51,450 bases of DNA from contig JAJDNP010000073.1 of assembly GCA_022340645.1 (NCBI GenBank), positions 1 to 51,450 of the forward strand, given 5' to 3'. Shown here in pieces: positions 31,708 through 42,084 of this stretch (the first letter of the stretch is position 1; every line of letters begins with the position of its first letter). Origin of the DNA: Gammaproteobacteria bacterium (lineage in GTDB: Bacteria > Pseudomonadota > Gammaproteobacteria > SZUA-229). The position numbers were made by a program, and so were the translations under genes. The notes under the pieces are model-generated. The model made no database searches. It saw nothing but the letters and a program-made list of their open reading frames with translations, and had not been told where the DNA came from.

Positions 31708-33954
31708 CTAAGCTGGGGATAAATTTGCATAAGCCATTACCAGCCACTTGCTGCCTTCGTGCTCAAAGTTTACCTGGACACGGGCATGGCTGCCGCTGCC
31801 TTCCAGGTTGGTTACGATGCCTTCACCGAATTTAGTATGTCTTACCCGTTGACCGACATATATCCCGTTAACGGTTTCTTTTGATTGGTAGCCGGTGCTG
31901 CCATATTGCGATGCGCGGTACTGCGGCGATGACACACTGTGTCCGGTGTTATGCCTGCCTCTGACTTCTTTTAATAAATGCTCGGGGATTTCGCTGATAA
32001 AGCGCGAAGGTGAGGGATACAGGTCCTGACCATACAGGCGGCGGTGCTCGGCGCAACTCAGCACCAGCTGCTCGCGTGCGCGGGTTATGCCCACGTAGCA
32101 AAGCCTGCGTTCTTCTTCCAGCCTGCCGTCATCTTCCAGCGAGCGCTGGCTGGGGAATAAACCTTCCTCCATGCCGACGATAAATACCAGGGGAAACTCC
32201 AGGCCTTTTGCGCTGTGCATGGTCATCAGCTGGATGCAGTCATCCCACTCGGCGGCCTGGCCTTCGCCCGCCTCGAGCGCGGCATGGGTTAAAAAAGCGG
32301 TGAGTTCATCCATCGGCACTTCAAGCTCTGAAGGGTCATAGGCAAAGCCGCGGGCCGCGGTCACCAGTTCCTCGATATTTTCCAGCCGTGCCTGGGCTTT
32401 TTCACCTTTTTCTTTTTCATAAAACTCGATGAGGCCGATATTATGCACCACGTGATCAACCTGCTCGTGCAGCGACATACCGCTGGTTTCGCTGCGCATG
32501 TTATAAATCAAGTCGGTAAAGCCCTGCAGGGCGTTGGAGGCCCGTGTCGGCAGGGCCTTGTCCTGGATAACCAGTTTCGTTGCTGACCACATCGAGCAGT
32601 TGTGCAGTCTTGCGACCTCGCGTACTTTTTCAACACTGACATCGCCAATGCCTCTTGTTGGCGTGTTAACGACACGTTCAAAAGAAGCGTCATCATCAAC
32701 ATTGTCCATTAAACGCAGGTAGGCGAGTGCGTTTTTGATTTCGGCGCGCTCGAAGAAGCGCATGCCGCCATAAACTCGGTAGGGAATCGCTTCGCTGACA
32801 AAGCGTTCTTCGAACACGCGGGACTGGGCATTCGAGCGGTACAGGATGGCAACATCGGCGCGGGCATTGCCCAGTTCGACAAACTGTTTTATTTTATCGA
32901 CAACAAACTGTGTCTCATCGCGCTCGTCATAGGCGTGGTAAAAAATAACCGGCTCGCCGTCTTCGCCGCTGGTCCACAGTTTTTTACCCATGCGGTCGGC
33001 ATTATTATCTATCAGCGCGTTTGCGGCCGATAATATCGTTATTGTTGAACGGTAATTCTGCTCCAGCCGGATAATTTCCGCCGATGGAAAATTTGTCTGA
33101 AACCGCTGCAGGTTTTCCACGCGCGCACCGCGCCAGCCGTAAATTGCCTGGTCGTCATCCCCCACGATGAAAACCTTGTTATTCTGGCCGGCCAGCAGCA
33201 GTATCAGGGCATACTGGATCGTGTTGGTATCCTGGAATTCATCCACCAGGATATGCCTGAAGCGTTTCTGGTAATGCGCCTGTATCGATTCATTGTCACG
33301 AATCAGCTCCAGGGTGCGCAGTAACAGCTCGGCGAAATCAATCACGCCGGCGCGTTCACAGGCCGCTTCGTAGGCGGTGTAAATTCTGACCAGCTGTTCA
33401 TAGACGGGGTTGCGTGAAGTATCAATATGCGCGGGCCGTTTGCCTTCATCCTTGCGTGCATTGATAAAAGCCTGCGCCTGTTTCGGCGGCCACTTCGCTT
33501 CATCCAGGTCCAGCGATTTAAGTACGCGGCGTACCAGGCGATACTGGTCATCGGCATCCAGGATCTGGAAACTCTGCGGCAGCCTGGCTTCTTTCCAGTG
33601 ATTGCGCAGCAGGCGGTGCGCCAGGCCGTGAAACGTGCCGACCCACATGCCGGTGACGGGAATGCCCTGCAGTCTTTCCACCCGCTGGCGCATTTCTGTG
33701 GCGGCCTTGTTGGTGAAAGTCACAGCGAAAAAATTGTAAGGGGAAACGCCTTCCACCTGGTTCAGCCAGGCGATGCGATGCACCAGCACGCGTGTTTTGC
33801 CGCTGCCGGCGCCTGCCAGTACCAGCATGTGTTCCGGCGGTGCGGTCACAGCGCTGCGCTGCGCGTCATTCAGGCCATTCAATATGCGTGAAACATCCGC
33901 CTGTTCCGCCTGGTCGACTATCTGCTGGAAAATGTTATCGCTGGTTTCTGGCAT
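31708..33954 (-). CDS. uvrD: DNA helicase II (UvrD)
   Basis: A 748-residue SF1A helicase acting in nucleotide-excision and mismatch repair. Motifs: Q-motif LNDAQRSAVTAPPEHMLVLA, Walker A GAGSGKTR, Walker B ILVDEFQDTN, motif III VGDDDQAIYGWRGARVENLQ, motif V TMHSAKGLEFPLVFIVGMEE and motif VI RLCYVGITRAREQLVLS. The C-terminal Tudor-like tail is present (GQRVRHTKFGEGIVTNLEG). Length is near E. coli UvrD (720). The gene follows the metallopeptidase gene by about 220 bases, a gap containing the palindrome CCCCGGCCGGGG near 34100. Confidence 0.96.
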   Translation of the reverse strand: MPETSDNIFQQIVDQAEQADVSRILNGLNDAQRSAVTAPPEHMLVLAGAGSGKTRVLVHRIAWLNQVEGVSPYNFFAVTFTNKAATEMRQRVERLQGIPVTGMWVGTFHGLAHRLLRNHWKEARLPQSFQILDADDQYRLVRRVLKSLDLDEAKWPPKQAQAFINARKDEGKRPAHIDTSRNPVYEQLVRIYTAYEAACERAGVIDFAELLLRTLELIRDNESIQAHYQKRFRHILVDEFQDTNTIQYALILLLAGQNNKVFIVGDDDQAIYGWRGARVENLQRFQTNFPSAEIIRLEQNYRSTITILSAANALIDNNADRMGKKLWTSGEDGEPVIFYHAYDERDETQFVVDKIKQFVELGNARADVAILYRSNAQSRVFEERFVSEAIPYRVYGGMRFFERAEIKNALAYLRLMDNVDDDASFERVVNTPTRGIGDVSVEKVREVARLHNCSMWSATKLVIQDKALPTRASNALQGFTDLIYNMRSETSGMSLHEQVDHVVHNIGLIEFYEKEKGEKAQARLENIEELVTAARGFAYDPSELEVPMDELTAFLTHAALEAGEGQAAEWDDCIQLMTMHSAKGLEFPLVFIVGMEEGLFPSQRSLEDDGRLEEERRLCYVGITRAREQLVLSCAEHRRLYGQDLYPSPSRFISEIPEHLLKEVRGRHNTGHSVSSPQYRASQYGSTGYQSKETVNGIYVGQRVRHTKFGEGIVTNLEGSGSHARVQVNFEHEGSKWLVMAYANLSPA

Positions 33955-34173
33955 CTGTATGCGTACTATCTGTTCTGGCCTGATTATTTTGAATTCTGGT
34001 TATTCTACAGGGTCACTCCGGCAATGAATACCTGTCTCGTATCTTGTATGAAAGCGGCCGTGATAATTGAATTGGGTAGCAAATGACTGAGCCATTATCC
34101 CCGGCCGGGGGCTAGTCCTACACTGCATAGCATTTCATCCCTGTAGAACCCGCGCCCACGCGATGAAAACCAC

Positions 34174-37035
34174 CTAAAAACTGCTTCCTATCATAAGATA
34201 CAGGCGATTATCACCGATACTCTTGTCAAAGCCGTGGGCAAAACCCGCCCGGGTGCGCAATGTTAACTGGTAAAACAGGTTGATATCGGCAGTCAGTTCA
34301 ATGCCGGCACTGGTGTAATACGTCTCCGGCGAGTCACGGTATGCACTGCCGGTTTCCGCAAACACGGCGCCAGACCACTGCATTAAACCGACGGGCGGGG
34401 CCATAAAACCTGATTCCGGACGTTCTACTGGAAAACGCCATTCAGCGCTAAACAGTTGCGCGCGGCGGCCGCGCAGTTGCGGCAGGCCTTCCTGGTAACC
34501 GCGAAGGGCGTATTTTCGCTGGTCAAAAACCGCTTCATTATTATTAAAACCAAGTAATATGTTTACCGTATTATAATTAATACCTTCGCCACCTAACTGA
34601 AAAGGCTGAGGCCTGTCCGTGCCCCAGCCCTGTAAAAATCGTAACGCAAAAACACTTTCTTTGCCGGCGCGGATATATTGTCGCCAGTCCAGGGTATATG
34701 TCTGGCCGCTATAATCTGAATTTAAAGTATCACTGTCTTCTGCAACCATGCGCAATTTCATGCCATCATTTAAACTGATGGATAAGGGATTTAAAACTGC
34801 GGAGTTGTACAGCCAGGCAATTCCCAGAAGATTATCTTCATAATCCTCAAATGGCAAAGCACCGGCAGCTAAAGTATTATCCGTGGTTTTATCGTATATG
34901 GCGCTAAACAGTAAATTCAACTGTTTTTGTATGTAGTAATCCGGAAATGCCAGTACCGTACTCGCTACATCACGATTAGAAACTCGATTCAGGTCACCGT
35001 TTGCGTCAACAATAATCTCGTTCGACCTCGCCACCGAGAGAAATAAACGGTCTGCATATGCATAACTTAATTCCCATGCCGGCCTGTTTAATTTTGAGTC
35101 GTAGCTGGCAGTGACAGCATAATTGTGTATGCCGAGGGCGTCATTTCCCGACGTGGTCAGGCCAAATTCGCTGCGCTGTTCACTAAAGTAAAATGTTGGA
35201 AACCACCAGCGTGGGTACATATTTGATAAGGCAGAATAGTCAGTTTGCCGGTGCTGGCTGACCGAGTAAGCGGTCGACTGCAAATGGTCATCCTCTAACT
35301 TAAGGCTTGCGGCGACGGTAGTGTTTTGATTCAGCATATCGGGTTTGTCCGCATCGAGTCTGTAGATGGTGTAACCTTCCGCGGTGTAGCCGGTATAATA
35401 TACCGCGCCACCCTTGCTTGCCTGCATTGGCTGAAAGGCGCCACCTGGCAGGTTTGTCAGCTGCTCGATTTTTCCAGACGCAGAATAATAACGAAATAGA
35501 TTGTAGACGCCCTCTGCTTCCATGCTGAACAGTATGTTTGAGTCGGGGTCATATTGCGGATACGCGGTTATGCTTGTGCCGCGGGTAATTCTCTGCCAGC
35601 GCTTGTTGGCCAGGCCAAACAGCTCCAGGTTCCAGCCAGAACCTTTTCTCCATAGCGAAGCTACAACAAGTTTGCCATCCGGCGACACGTCAGGCTGGCC
35701 GAGGATTTCGCCATTTGCTGCCTGCCATAAGACTTCCTTCGTCCGTGCATTTATATCCAGCAGCTGCAGTTCAAAGCGGCCTGCCTGATGGTGTACGGCA
35801 ATAATCTGCCTGCCATCGGGAAACCAGCTGGCGAACAGGTAGCGGCCGCATTCGGTTAACCGCTGCAGTTCATGGTTGCTTGTGTCATAGTAATATATGT
35901 CTTTATAGATCGTATAATTATTACAGAACTCGTTTTGTGTCAGCAGCAAACCGGCTGCGGGATGCAAGTCAAGATCTGCCCCATTGTTTAAATCGATTAA
36001 CTCCTCAGAGTGTCCGTCAGGGTCAATCCTGACCAGGCTTGCGCGCCTGTAACCGTTGTTTCGCACATAATAAATTTCATCGCCGCTGTCTGTTGCAGCA
36101 GCGCGTACCGGGCCAGTTCTATAAGCATCCGCCGACAGCCGCACACCTTTCCTGATACCTCTGGCTTCAATTGCTTTAATCTGCGGTTGAAACTTTTCAT
36201 TTAACCATTGCTCGAAATCATGCCACAGCGATGTTAAATCTTTGCCCAGGACCTGTTCTGCGTTGGTATTGATAAAGTAAGGCAGCAGGTTGTTGCTGTA
36301 TTCTTCAATCCACGCGTTTAATTTATCCTCGCCATAGGTCTGCACTAAAAATTCCATAAAATATACGCCGTACAGGTAGCGCGTGTTGCCCGCCGGCCAG
36401 GTGTTAACAGGCAAATTCACATGCGAGACTGGCTGCAATCCATTAGCTACTTCTTCACGCATCATGGATGCAAACATTGTGCTTTGACCGCGGCCGATAG
36501 CGCGCTCAATATTGGTTTCTTTTAACGTTGCTACACCTTCTATTATCCAGCCAGGCTGAAATAAATTAGGAAACAATAAAAAGAAGCGGCCAATAATATT
36601 TTTTAAATATTCCGGTGAGCCGGCGCTTTTATCCAGGTGCACAATATGAGCGTATTCATGCAGTATTAAGGTGCTTAACCAGTCATCAAAATCTTCCAGG
36701 GTATCGATGCCGGTTGGCGGCGCTAAATAGATAACGGTACGATTAAAATAAATCGGTGTGGCAAAACCGTTTGGCTGGTCGATTTCATCGCTAACAATTA
36801 CGTGAGTCTTTTCCCTGGGGTGCCAGTTTAGCTCTTCCGTTAACCGCCGGTGCGCTGCCTCTGCGATCGCTAAAACGGTTTCCGCAACGGCTTTATTGCC
36901 ATCGGCATAATGAACATAAAGATGCTCGCTTTCTATGGTTTTCCAGTTGAGTCCCGGGTCAACAGCTATAGCGGCTTTGGGCAAAAATAATAAACATGAA
37001 AAGATTGCACAAGTTATGGCAAAAATTCGTTTCAT
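34174..37035 (-). CDS. Outer-membrane metallopeptidase/beta-propeller/beta-barrel fusion
   Basis: A 953-residue exported protein with three parts. Signal peptide 1-24. About 30-275: peptidase-MA-like gluzincin domain with HEYAH (His126, Glu127, His130) and the third zinc ligand probably Glu166 in WIIEGVATLKE. About 290-620: TolB/WD40-like propeller repeats (ASWFPDGRQIIAVHHQAGRF, QPDVSPDGKLVVASLW). About 640-953: predicted beta-barrel with LRGYQEGLP and a C-terminal Phe (RLYLMIGSSF), resembling the Omp85/surface-antigen barrel end. This suggests an outer-membrane-anchored protease. It starts 14 bases after ubiB, so it is likely cotranscribed with the ubi genes, with no obvious functional link. 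The substrate is unknown. Confidence 0.82.
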   Translation of the reverse strand: MKRIFAITCAIFSCLLFLPKAAIAVDPGLNWKTIESEHLYVHYADGNKAVAETVLAIAEAAHRRLTEELNWHPREKTHVIVSDEIDQPNGFATPIYFNRTVIYLAPPTGIDTLEDFDDWLSTLILHEYAHIVHLDKSAGSPEYLKNIIGRFFLLFPNLFQPGWIIEGVATLKETNIERAIGRGQSTMFASMMREEVANGLQPVSHVNLPVNTWPAGNTRYLYGVYFMEFLVQTYGEDKLNAWIEEYSNNLLPYFINTNAEQVLGKDLTSLWHDFEQWLNEKFQPQIKAIEARGIRKGVRLSADAYRTGPVRAAATDSGDEIYYVRNNGYRRASLVRIDPDGHSEELIDLNNGADLDLHPAAGLLLTQNEFCNNYTIYKDIYYYDTSNHELQRLTECGRYLFASWFPDGRQIIAVHHQAGRFELQLLDINARTKEVLWQAANGEILGQPDVSPDGKLVVASLWRKGSGWNLELFGLANKRWQRITRGTSITAYPQYDPDSNILFSMEAEGVYNLFRYYSASGKIEQLTNLPGGAFQPMQASKGGAVYYTGYTAEGYTIYRLDADKPDMLNQNTTVAASLKLEDDHLQSTAYSVSQHRQTDYSALSNMYPRWWFPTFYFSEQRSEFGLTTSGNDALGIHNYAVTASYDSKLNRPAWELSYAYADRLFLSVARSNEIIVDANGDLNRVSNRDVASTVLAFPDYYIQKQLNLLFSAIYDKTTDNTLAAGALPFEDYEDNLLGIAWLYNSAVLNPLSISLNDGMKLRMVAEDSDTLNSDYSGQTYTLDWRQYIRAGKESVFALRFLQGWGTDRPQPFQLGGEGINYNTVNILLGFNNNEAVFDQRKYALRGYQEGLPQLRGRRAQLFSAEWRFPVERPESGFMAPPVGLMQWSGAVFAETGSAYRDSPETYYTSAGIELTADINLFYQLTLRTRAGFAHGFDKSIGDNRLYLMIGSSF

Positions 37036-37049
37036 GTTGAAATGTCAGG

Positions 37050-38708
37050 CTATTTTTTAAGCCCATAAGCAACAAATAATGTGCCTGTCAGGCCAAGAAT
37101 CCATGTCATTAGCGGTGCGCCGAAAAATACCTGTGACGGATTTAATGCATAAATAACGGAAGCGGCGATCAATAAGCTGGATCCGGTGATAACGAGCAGG
37201 CTGCGCTGGTGATTTTGCGTTAACTGCTGGCGAAGTTTTTCCATTTCGTTTTTCTGTTGCAGCTGGTATTCACCGTCAGTATAGGATTTCAGGCTTCGGT
37301 ATATCAGCACGGGCATTTCAGGCATTTTCTCAATGAGGTAAGGCAGGTTTTCCTCGATGTTTCTCAGCAGCGCCCGTTTGCCGACCTGGTCTTCCATCCA
37401 GCGCTCTAAAAATGGTTTTGCCGTCTTCCACAGGTCGAGTTCCGGGTATAATTGCCGTCCAAGACCCTCGATGTTCAACAGGGTTTTCTGTAAAAGCACC
37501 AGCTGTGGCTGTATTTCCATGTTGAACCGCCGTGCGGTCTGGAACAGTCTCAGCAGTAACTGGCCGAATGAAATGTCTTTCAACGGTTTTTCAAAGATAG
37601 GCTCGCAGACACTGCGTATTGCGGATTCAAACTCATCAACGCGAGTGTGTGACGGTACCCAGCCCGACTCCACGTGCAGCTTGGCTACCTTGTTATAGTC
37701 TCGCTGAAAAAACGCCAGGAAGTTTTCCGCCAGGTAACGCTTGTCGGTCTGGCTCAGGGTGCCGATAATGCCAAAATCAACCGCAATATATTTTGGTTGC
37801 CTGGGATTGGTGGTATCGACAAAAATATTGCCCGGGTGCATGTCGGCGTGAAAAAAATTATGGCTGAATACCTGGGTAAAAAATATTTCCACGCCCATGG
37901 CCGCCAGTCTTTCCATGTCCGTGTTCTGTTCAATCAGGGACCTGGTATCCCGAATTGGTGTGCCGTAAATTCTTTCCATGACCAGGACATTCTTGCGTAC
38001 AAAATCCCAGTAAATTTCCGGTATGTACAGGTCATGTGAGCCTTCGAAGTTTCTGCGCAGCTGACTGGCATTGGCCGCTTCCCGCAACAGGTCCAGCTCA
38101 TCAATTATGGTTTTTTCATATTCGGCAACCACTTCAACAGGCCTCAGGCGGCGCAGCTGTGATGAATACCTGGCCGCAAGTTCCGCGATAATATATAAAA
38201 GTGAAATATCGCGTTTGATGACAGACAGTACGTCTGGCCGCAGGACTTTAACAATGACATCATCGCCGGTCTTCAAAACGGCGGCATGTACCTGAGCAAT
38301 AGAGGCTGAAGCGATTGGCTTCTCATCAAAAGATTCAAATAAATCTTCTACCGTTTTACCAAAAGCTTTTTCTATGATTTCCCTGGCCTGTACGCCGGGA
38401 AAAGGCGGTACATTATCCTGCAGGCGCTGCAGTTCATCGGCTATATCATCGGGCAGCAGGTCGCGGCGTGTCGAAAGCATCTGGCCGAACTTGATAAATA
38501 TCGGGCCCAGGTCTTCTAGCGCTTCGCGGATACGAACGGCGCGCGGTTCGCGTTTTCGGCGGAACCAGTTCCACGGGAAAAGATAAATGATAATACGAAA
38601 CGGACGAAACAGGTGGGTGGTAAAGACAATATCATCCAGTCCATGCCGCATTAATATCCAGTTAATGCGCAATAATCGAAAGAATTGTCCCGGCGTTAAA
38701 ATCAGCAT
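37050..38708 (-). CDS. ubiB: Ubiquinone biosynthesis regulatory kinase-like protein UbiB
   Basis: A 552-residue atypical kinase (ABC1/ADCK/UbiB family) needed for coenzyme Q synthesis; E. coli has 546. The family KxGQ block is [20 protein letters not shown], the Ala-rich nucleotide loop region is [14 protein letters not shown], and the catalytic-like segment is [15 protein letters not shown] with [10 protein letters not shown]. Two C-terminal membrane helices (about 500-550) anchor it. The order ubiE-ubiJ-ubiB is as in E. coli, with 29 bases between ubiJ and ubiB. Confidence 0.97.
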   Translation of the reverse strand: MLILTPGQFFRLLRINWILMRHGLDDIVFTTHLFRPFRIIIYLFPWNWFRRKREPRAVRIREALEDLGPIFIKFGQMLSTRRDLLPDDIADELQRLQDNVPPFPGVQAREIIEKAFGKTVEDLFESFDEKPIASASIAQVHAAVLKTGDDVIVKVLRPDVLSVIKRDISLLYIIAELAARYSSQLRRLRPVEVVAEYEKTIIDELDLLREAANASQLRRNFEGSHDLYIPEIYWDFVRKNVLVMERIYGTPIRDTRSLIEQNTDMERLAAMGVEIFFTQVFSHNFFHADMHPGNIFVDTTNPRQPKYIAVDFGIIGTLSQTDKRYLAENFLAFFQRDYNKVAKLHVESGWVPSHTRVDEFESAIRSVCEPIFEKPLKDISFGQLLLRLFQTARRFNMEIQPQLVLLQKTLLNIEGLGRQLYPELDLWKTAKPFLERWMEDQVGKRALLRNIEENLPYLIEKMPEMPVLIYRSLKSYTDGEYQLQQKNEMEKLRQQLTQNHQRSLLVITGSSLLIAASVIYALNPSQVFFGAPLMTWILGLTGTLFVAYGLKK

Positions 38709-38737
38709 TTTTCTGTATTATTAATAATCTGCACAGC

Positions 38738-39319
38738 TTATCTGTACAGGGATTTAATCCTGGCCTGCAGGCGGTCGGCGTCATTTCTCAGCTGATCGAC
38801 GGCATCATAAAAAATCTCAAGCTCTGTTTGCGAAACCACGTCTCGGCTTTCTTCCTGCAGGTATTCGCTGACGCTAGTGGAGACTGACTGGACTGTCTGT
38901 TTTCTCCATGAGCCAAATCTTCTGGCTGACTGCTGCAACTGGTAGGCGATACTGTCGCCCACTATATTTGCCAGCGGTTCCGCCCAGTCGATATCCATTT
39001 GTGACAGCACATTTTTAAAACGATGTCCTAACCTGGTGTCGCCAGTTATCTCTATATCACCTTTCAGCAGCAAGTCGGCGGTGTTAGAAAACAGCCCCAT
39101 TTTAAGCATTGACACGGGGCTGCCGGACAAAACAGTATCAACCGGACCTTCATGTTCCGTTTTGAGCTGAATACCCCTGTCATTTGGCAACATGTAGAGC
39201 ACCCTGTTTATGCCGTTTATCTCCAGCTTGATGACCTTGCCGTCAAATTCCGCCAGCTTATCCAGCATTTCTGGATCCAGGGCCAGGTAACGGTTTATGA
39301 CAGATTCAAGCATCAACAT
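38738..39319 (-). CDS. ubiJ: Ubiquinone biosynthesis accessory factor UbiJ (SCP2 domain)
   Basis: A 193-residue protein with an N-terminal SCP2-like lipid-binding domain (about 15-115, with LDKLAEFDGKVIKLEINGIN and GSPVSMLKMGLF) and a C-terminal helical/coiled-coil part (about 150-193, ending RNDADRLQARIKSLYR). UbiJ works with UbiK to present quinone intermediates to the Ubi complex. The ATG at 39319 and another six bases later are both possible starts. It lies 27 bases after ubiE and 29 before ubiB. Confidence 0.92.
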   Translation of the reverse strand: MLMLESVINRYLALDPEMLDKLAEFDGKVIKLEINGINRVLYMLPNDRGIQLKTEHEGPVDTVLSGSPVSMLKMGLFSNTADLLLKGDIEITGDTRLGHRFKNVLSQMDIDWAEPLANIVGDSIAYQLQQSARRFGSWRKQTVQSVSTSVSEYLQEESRDVVSQTELEIFYDAVDQLRNDADRLQARIKSLYR

Positions 39320-39346
39320 GGGGAAAATGTGCGTGCAACAGGCTGG

Positions 39347-40093
39347 CTAGAGTTTAAAGCCTTTGTGCAGGGCGACGATACCGCCGGTCATATTGTGGTA
39401 AGTGCAGCGTTCGAAACCCGCCTGTTTCATCATTTGTTTGAGCGTTTCCTGGTCAGGGTGCATGCGAATGGATTCGGCAAGATAGCGGTAACTGTTTTCG
39501 TCATTGGCGATAAACTTGCCCATTTTGGGCAATATATTAAATGAATATAAATCATAGAGCCTGTTCAGACCCGGCACCACGGGCTTTGAAAATTCCAGGA
39601 TCAGCAGCCGTCCGCCGGGTTTTAATACGCGATACATGGATTGCAGCGCTTTATCCTGATGTGTGACGTTGCGCAGACCAAAGGCAATGGTAATGCAGTT
39701 AAAGCTATTGTCTTCAAAGGGCAGGTCTTCAGCGTTGGCGATGACAAAATCGATATTTCCCGCATAACCTCTGTCGAGCAGGCGCTTGCGTCCTTCTTCC
39801 AGCATGGCGGCATTGATATCAGAAATTATCACCCTGCCTGCAGGCCCGACCTGTTTTGACATCTGCATTGTCAAATCGCCGGTCCCGCCGGCCACATCCA
39901 GGGCCCAGTCCCCCGGTTTCAGACCGGTATGCTGCATGGCGATTTTTTTCCAGATGCGGTGAATGCCAAAAGACATGACATCATTCATGATGTCATATTT
40001 GCTGGCAACAGAATTGAACACACCGGCGACTAAACCTTCCTTTGCGGTTTCATCGACCTTTTGATAACCAAAATGGGTTTCTTTTTTTGTCAT
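39347..40093 (-). CDS. ubiE: Ubiquinone/menaquinone C-methyltransferase UbiE
   Basis: A 248-residue SAM-dependent methyltransferase of quinone synthesis. Motif I is [20 protein letters not shown]; the family blocks [40 protein letters not shown] and the C-terminal [17 protein letters not shown] are all present. I place the start at ATG 40093 ([13 protein letters not shown]); an upstream start at 40111 lies inside repeat copy C. The ribosome-binding site GGAAG, nine bases before the ATG, is provided by the end of that repeat. First gene of the ubiEJB run. Confidence 0.96.
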   Translation of the reverse strand: MTKKETHFGYQKVDETAKEGLVAGVFNSVASKYDIMNDVMSFGIHRIWKKIAMQHTGLKPGDWALDVAGGTGDLTMQMSKQVGPAGRVIISDINAAMLEEGRKRLLDRGYAGNIDFVIANAEDLPFEDNSFNCITIAFGLRNVTHQDKALQSMYRVLKPGGRLLILEFSKPVVPGLNRLYDLYSFNILPKMGKFIANDENSYRYLAESIRMHPDQETLKQMMKQAGFERCTYHNMTGGIVALHKGFKL

Positions 40094-40103
40094 ATTTATT
40101 TTC

Positions 40104-40240
40104 TTCCGCAAATGAACGCGAATAAACGCAAATTATTATTAGTAGCGTATTCCACAAGAACGTTAAAGACGCAAGAATAAGTCAGCTTTATTTTTATTAA
40201 AAAAATAGAGATTATTTTATTCGCGTTTATTTGCGGAAAA
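40104..40240. repeat. Repeat element copy C, abutting ubiE
   Basis: Left arm 40104-40133 has CGCAAAT, CGCGAAT and CGCAAAT starting 10 bp apart (40107, 40117, 40127). The right arm (40219-40240) keeps only two units and matches with one mismatch over 20. The interior is AT-rich and non-coding. It lies between the DUF971 stop (40246) and ubiE start (40093) and nearly fills the gap. Confidence 0.8.
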
Positions 40241-40245
40241 TAACC

Positions 40246-40605
40246 TTAATCTATTTTTCTGCGTTCATGGCCGGCTTTTTTTAAACGATTAAGATAATCC
40301 TGCCATTTTTCCTCGTAGCTGTCGCCCAGTTCATATAAATATTCCCAGGTATAGATGCCGGTGTCATGTTTATCGTCAAAGCTGAACTTCAGCGCGTAAT
40401 TACCCTGCGGTTCAATGCCTTCGATATTAACTTCTTCTTTATTTAGCTGCAGAATTTCCTGGCCCGGTCCGTGCCCCGTTACTTCCGCGGAAGGTGAATA
40501 AACACGTAAATACTCGCAGGGCAATTGATGGACCGTGCCATCTTCGTATTCTATTTCTAATACCCGGCTTTTCTGGTGTAAATTTATATTCTTAGGTTTT
40601 GGCAT
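40246..40605 (-). CDS. DUF971 / gamma-butyrobetaine hydroxylase-like N-terminal domain protein
   Basis: A 119-residue protein with the DUF971 pattern: IEYEDGTVHQLPCEYLRVYS, then GIEPQGNYALKFSFDDKHDT and GIYTWEYLYELG. The same fold occurs at the N-terminus of gamma-butyrobetaine hydroxylase, where it binds zinc; related stand-alone proteins have been linked to Fe-S cluster handling, but no function is fixed for this one. It follows hslU by 70 bases on the same strand, an arrangement also seen in Pseudomonas. Confidence 0.9.
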   Translation of the reverse strand: MPKPKNINLHQKSRVLEIEYEDGTVHQLPCEYLRVYSPSAEVTGHGPGQEILQLNKEEVNIEGIEPQGNYALKFSFDDKHDTGIYTWEYLYELGDSYEEKWQDYLNRLKKAGHERRKID

Positions 40606-40675
40606 AAATATCTCTGTTTAATAGTGTCCAGGCTTCGAATTATTTCGATCCTGTTCGTTGCCTGTACGGCCCTGT

Positions 40676-42007
40676 CTATAAAATATATCGGCTTAAATCT
40701 TCGTCTTTTACGATATCGGATAAACTGTTATTCACATAATCAGCATCTATGGTTATAGACTCGCCGGCTTTATCCGGAGCAGAAAACGATATTTCTTCAA
40801 GCAGGCGCTCCATAACGGTATGCAAACGCCGTGCCCCGATGTTTTCAGAGCTTTCATTAACATCGAATGCTGATTTTGCGATCTGTTTAATACCGTCCAC
40901 GGTAAAATTGATGGCTAAACCTTCCGTCCTCATTAATGCTTCATATTGCACCGTCAGTGCTGCATCGGGCTCTGTCAATATACGTTCGAAATCCTCGGCG
41001 TTCAAGGCGGTCAATTCAACACGTATTGGCAACCGTCCCTGCAGTTCAGGAATCAGGTCGCTGGGCTTGGTTAAGTGAAACGCGCCTGAAGCGATAAATA
41101 ATATATGATCGGTCTTCACCATGCCGTATTTGGTGGTCACCGTGCAGCCTTCGACCAGCGGCAACAGGTCGCGCTGTACGCCTTCACGTGATACATCAGC
41201 ACCGCCGCCGCTCTCGGCGCGTTTTGCCACTTTGTCTATCTCATCAATAAATACAATTCCGTTTTGTTCGGCATTTTCAACGGCCCGCGTTTTTATCTCA
41301 TCATCCTTCAGCAGCTTGCTGGCTTCTTCATCAAGAATGACCTTGCGTGCTTTGCTGATGCGCAATTTACTTGTTTTTTTTCTGTCACTCCCCATGTTGG
41401 CAAAGATGCCCTGCAGCTGAGAAGTCATTTCCTCCATGCCTGGCGGCGCCATGATCTCCACGCCAACTGGCGATGCCGATACTTCCATTTCGACTTCTTT
41501 GTCGTCCAGCTCGCCATTTCGCAGTTTTTCCCTGAATTTTTTACGCGTGGCGCTATCTTTATCGCCTTCGGGTTCGCCGAATTCATTTCGTGCCGGGCGC
41601 AGCAGAACATCCAGTATGCGCTCTTCGGCTGCTTCTTCGGCCAGGTGGCGCACTTTTCTCATTTCCTGTTCACGCGTGGTTTTAACCGAAATATCAACGA
41701 GGTCGCGTATTATCGAGTCTACCTCGCGGCCGACATAGCCAACCTCGGTAAACTTGGTTGCCTCAACCTTGACAAAAGGCGCATTTGCCAGATGCGCCAG
41801 GCGGCGGGCTATTTCGGTTTTGCCGACACCGGTGGGGCCGATCATTAATATATTTTTGGGCGTAATCTCGTTACGCAGTTCTTCATCCACCTGCATCCGC
41901 CGCCAGCGGTTACGCAGGGCGATTGCCACTGCACGCTTTGCGTCATCCTGGCCGACAATGTGTTTATCCAGTTCCTGGACAATTTCCCGGGGTGTCATTT
42001 CAGACAT
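40676..42007 (-). CDS. hslU: ATP-dependent protease ATPase subunit HslU
   Basis: A 443-residue AAA+ unfoldase, the same length as in E. coli, that feeds substrates to the HslV peptidase. Walker A is [16 protein letters not shown], Walker B is [14 protein letters not shown]; the pore motif is [16 protein letters not shown], and the sensor-2 region is [19 protein letters not shown]. The intermediate I-domain spans roughly 110-230. The C-terminus LSRYIL, which docks into HslV, is intact. It follows hslV by 77 bases. Confidence 0.98.
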   Translation of the reverse strand: MSEMTPREIVQELDKHIVGQDDAKRAVAIALRNRWRRMQVDEELRNEITPKNILMIGPTGVGKTEIARRLAHLANAPFVKVEATKFTEVGYVGREVDSIIRDLVDISVKTTREQEMRKVRHLAEEAAEERILDVLLRPARNEFGEPEGDKDSATRKKFREKLRNGELDDKEVEMEVSASPVGVEIMAPPGMEEMTSQLQGIFANMGSDRKKTSKLRISKARKVILDEEASKLLKDDEIKTRAVENAEQNGIVFIDEIDKVAKRAESGGGADVSREGVQRDLLPLVEGCTVTTKYGMVKTDHILFIASGAFHLTKPSDLIPELQGRLPIRVELTALNAEDFERILTEPDAALTVQYEALMRTEGLAINFTVDGIKQIAKSAFDVNESSENIGARRLHTVMERLLEEISFSAPDKAGESITIDADYVNNSLSDIVKDEDLSRYIL

Positions 42008-42084
42008 ATATCTAACCTTTTAAAAAACTCTTTAAGCTGTTTTGTATCATTTGCCGGGCACAGCTCGGCGTGTGTCTCTGCCTG

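Noticed and set aside
34090-34115. GC palindrome CCCCGGCCGGGG as a terminator
   Set aside because: No U tract on either strand; self-complementary without a usable loop.
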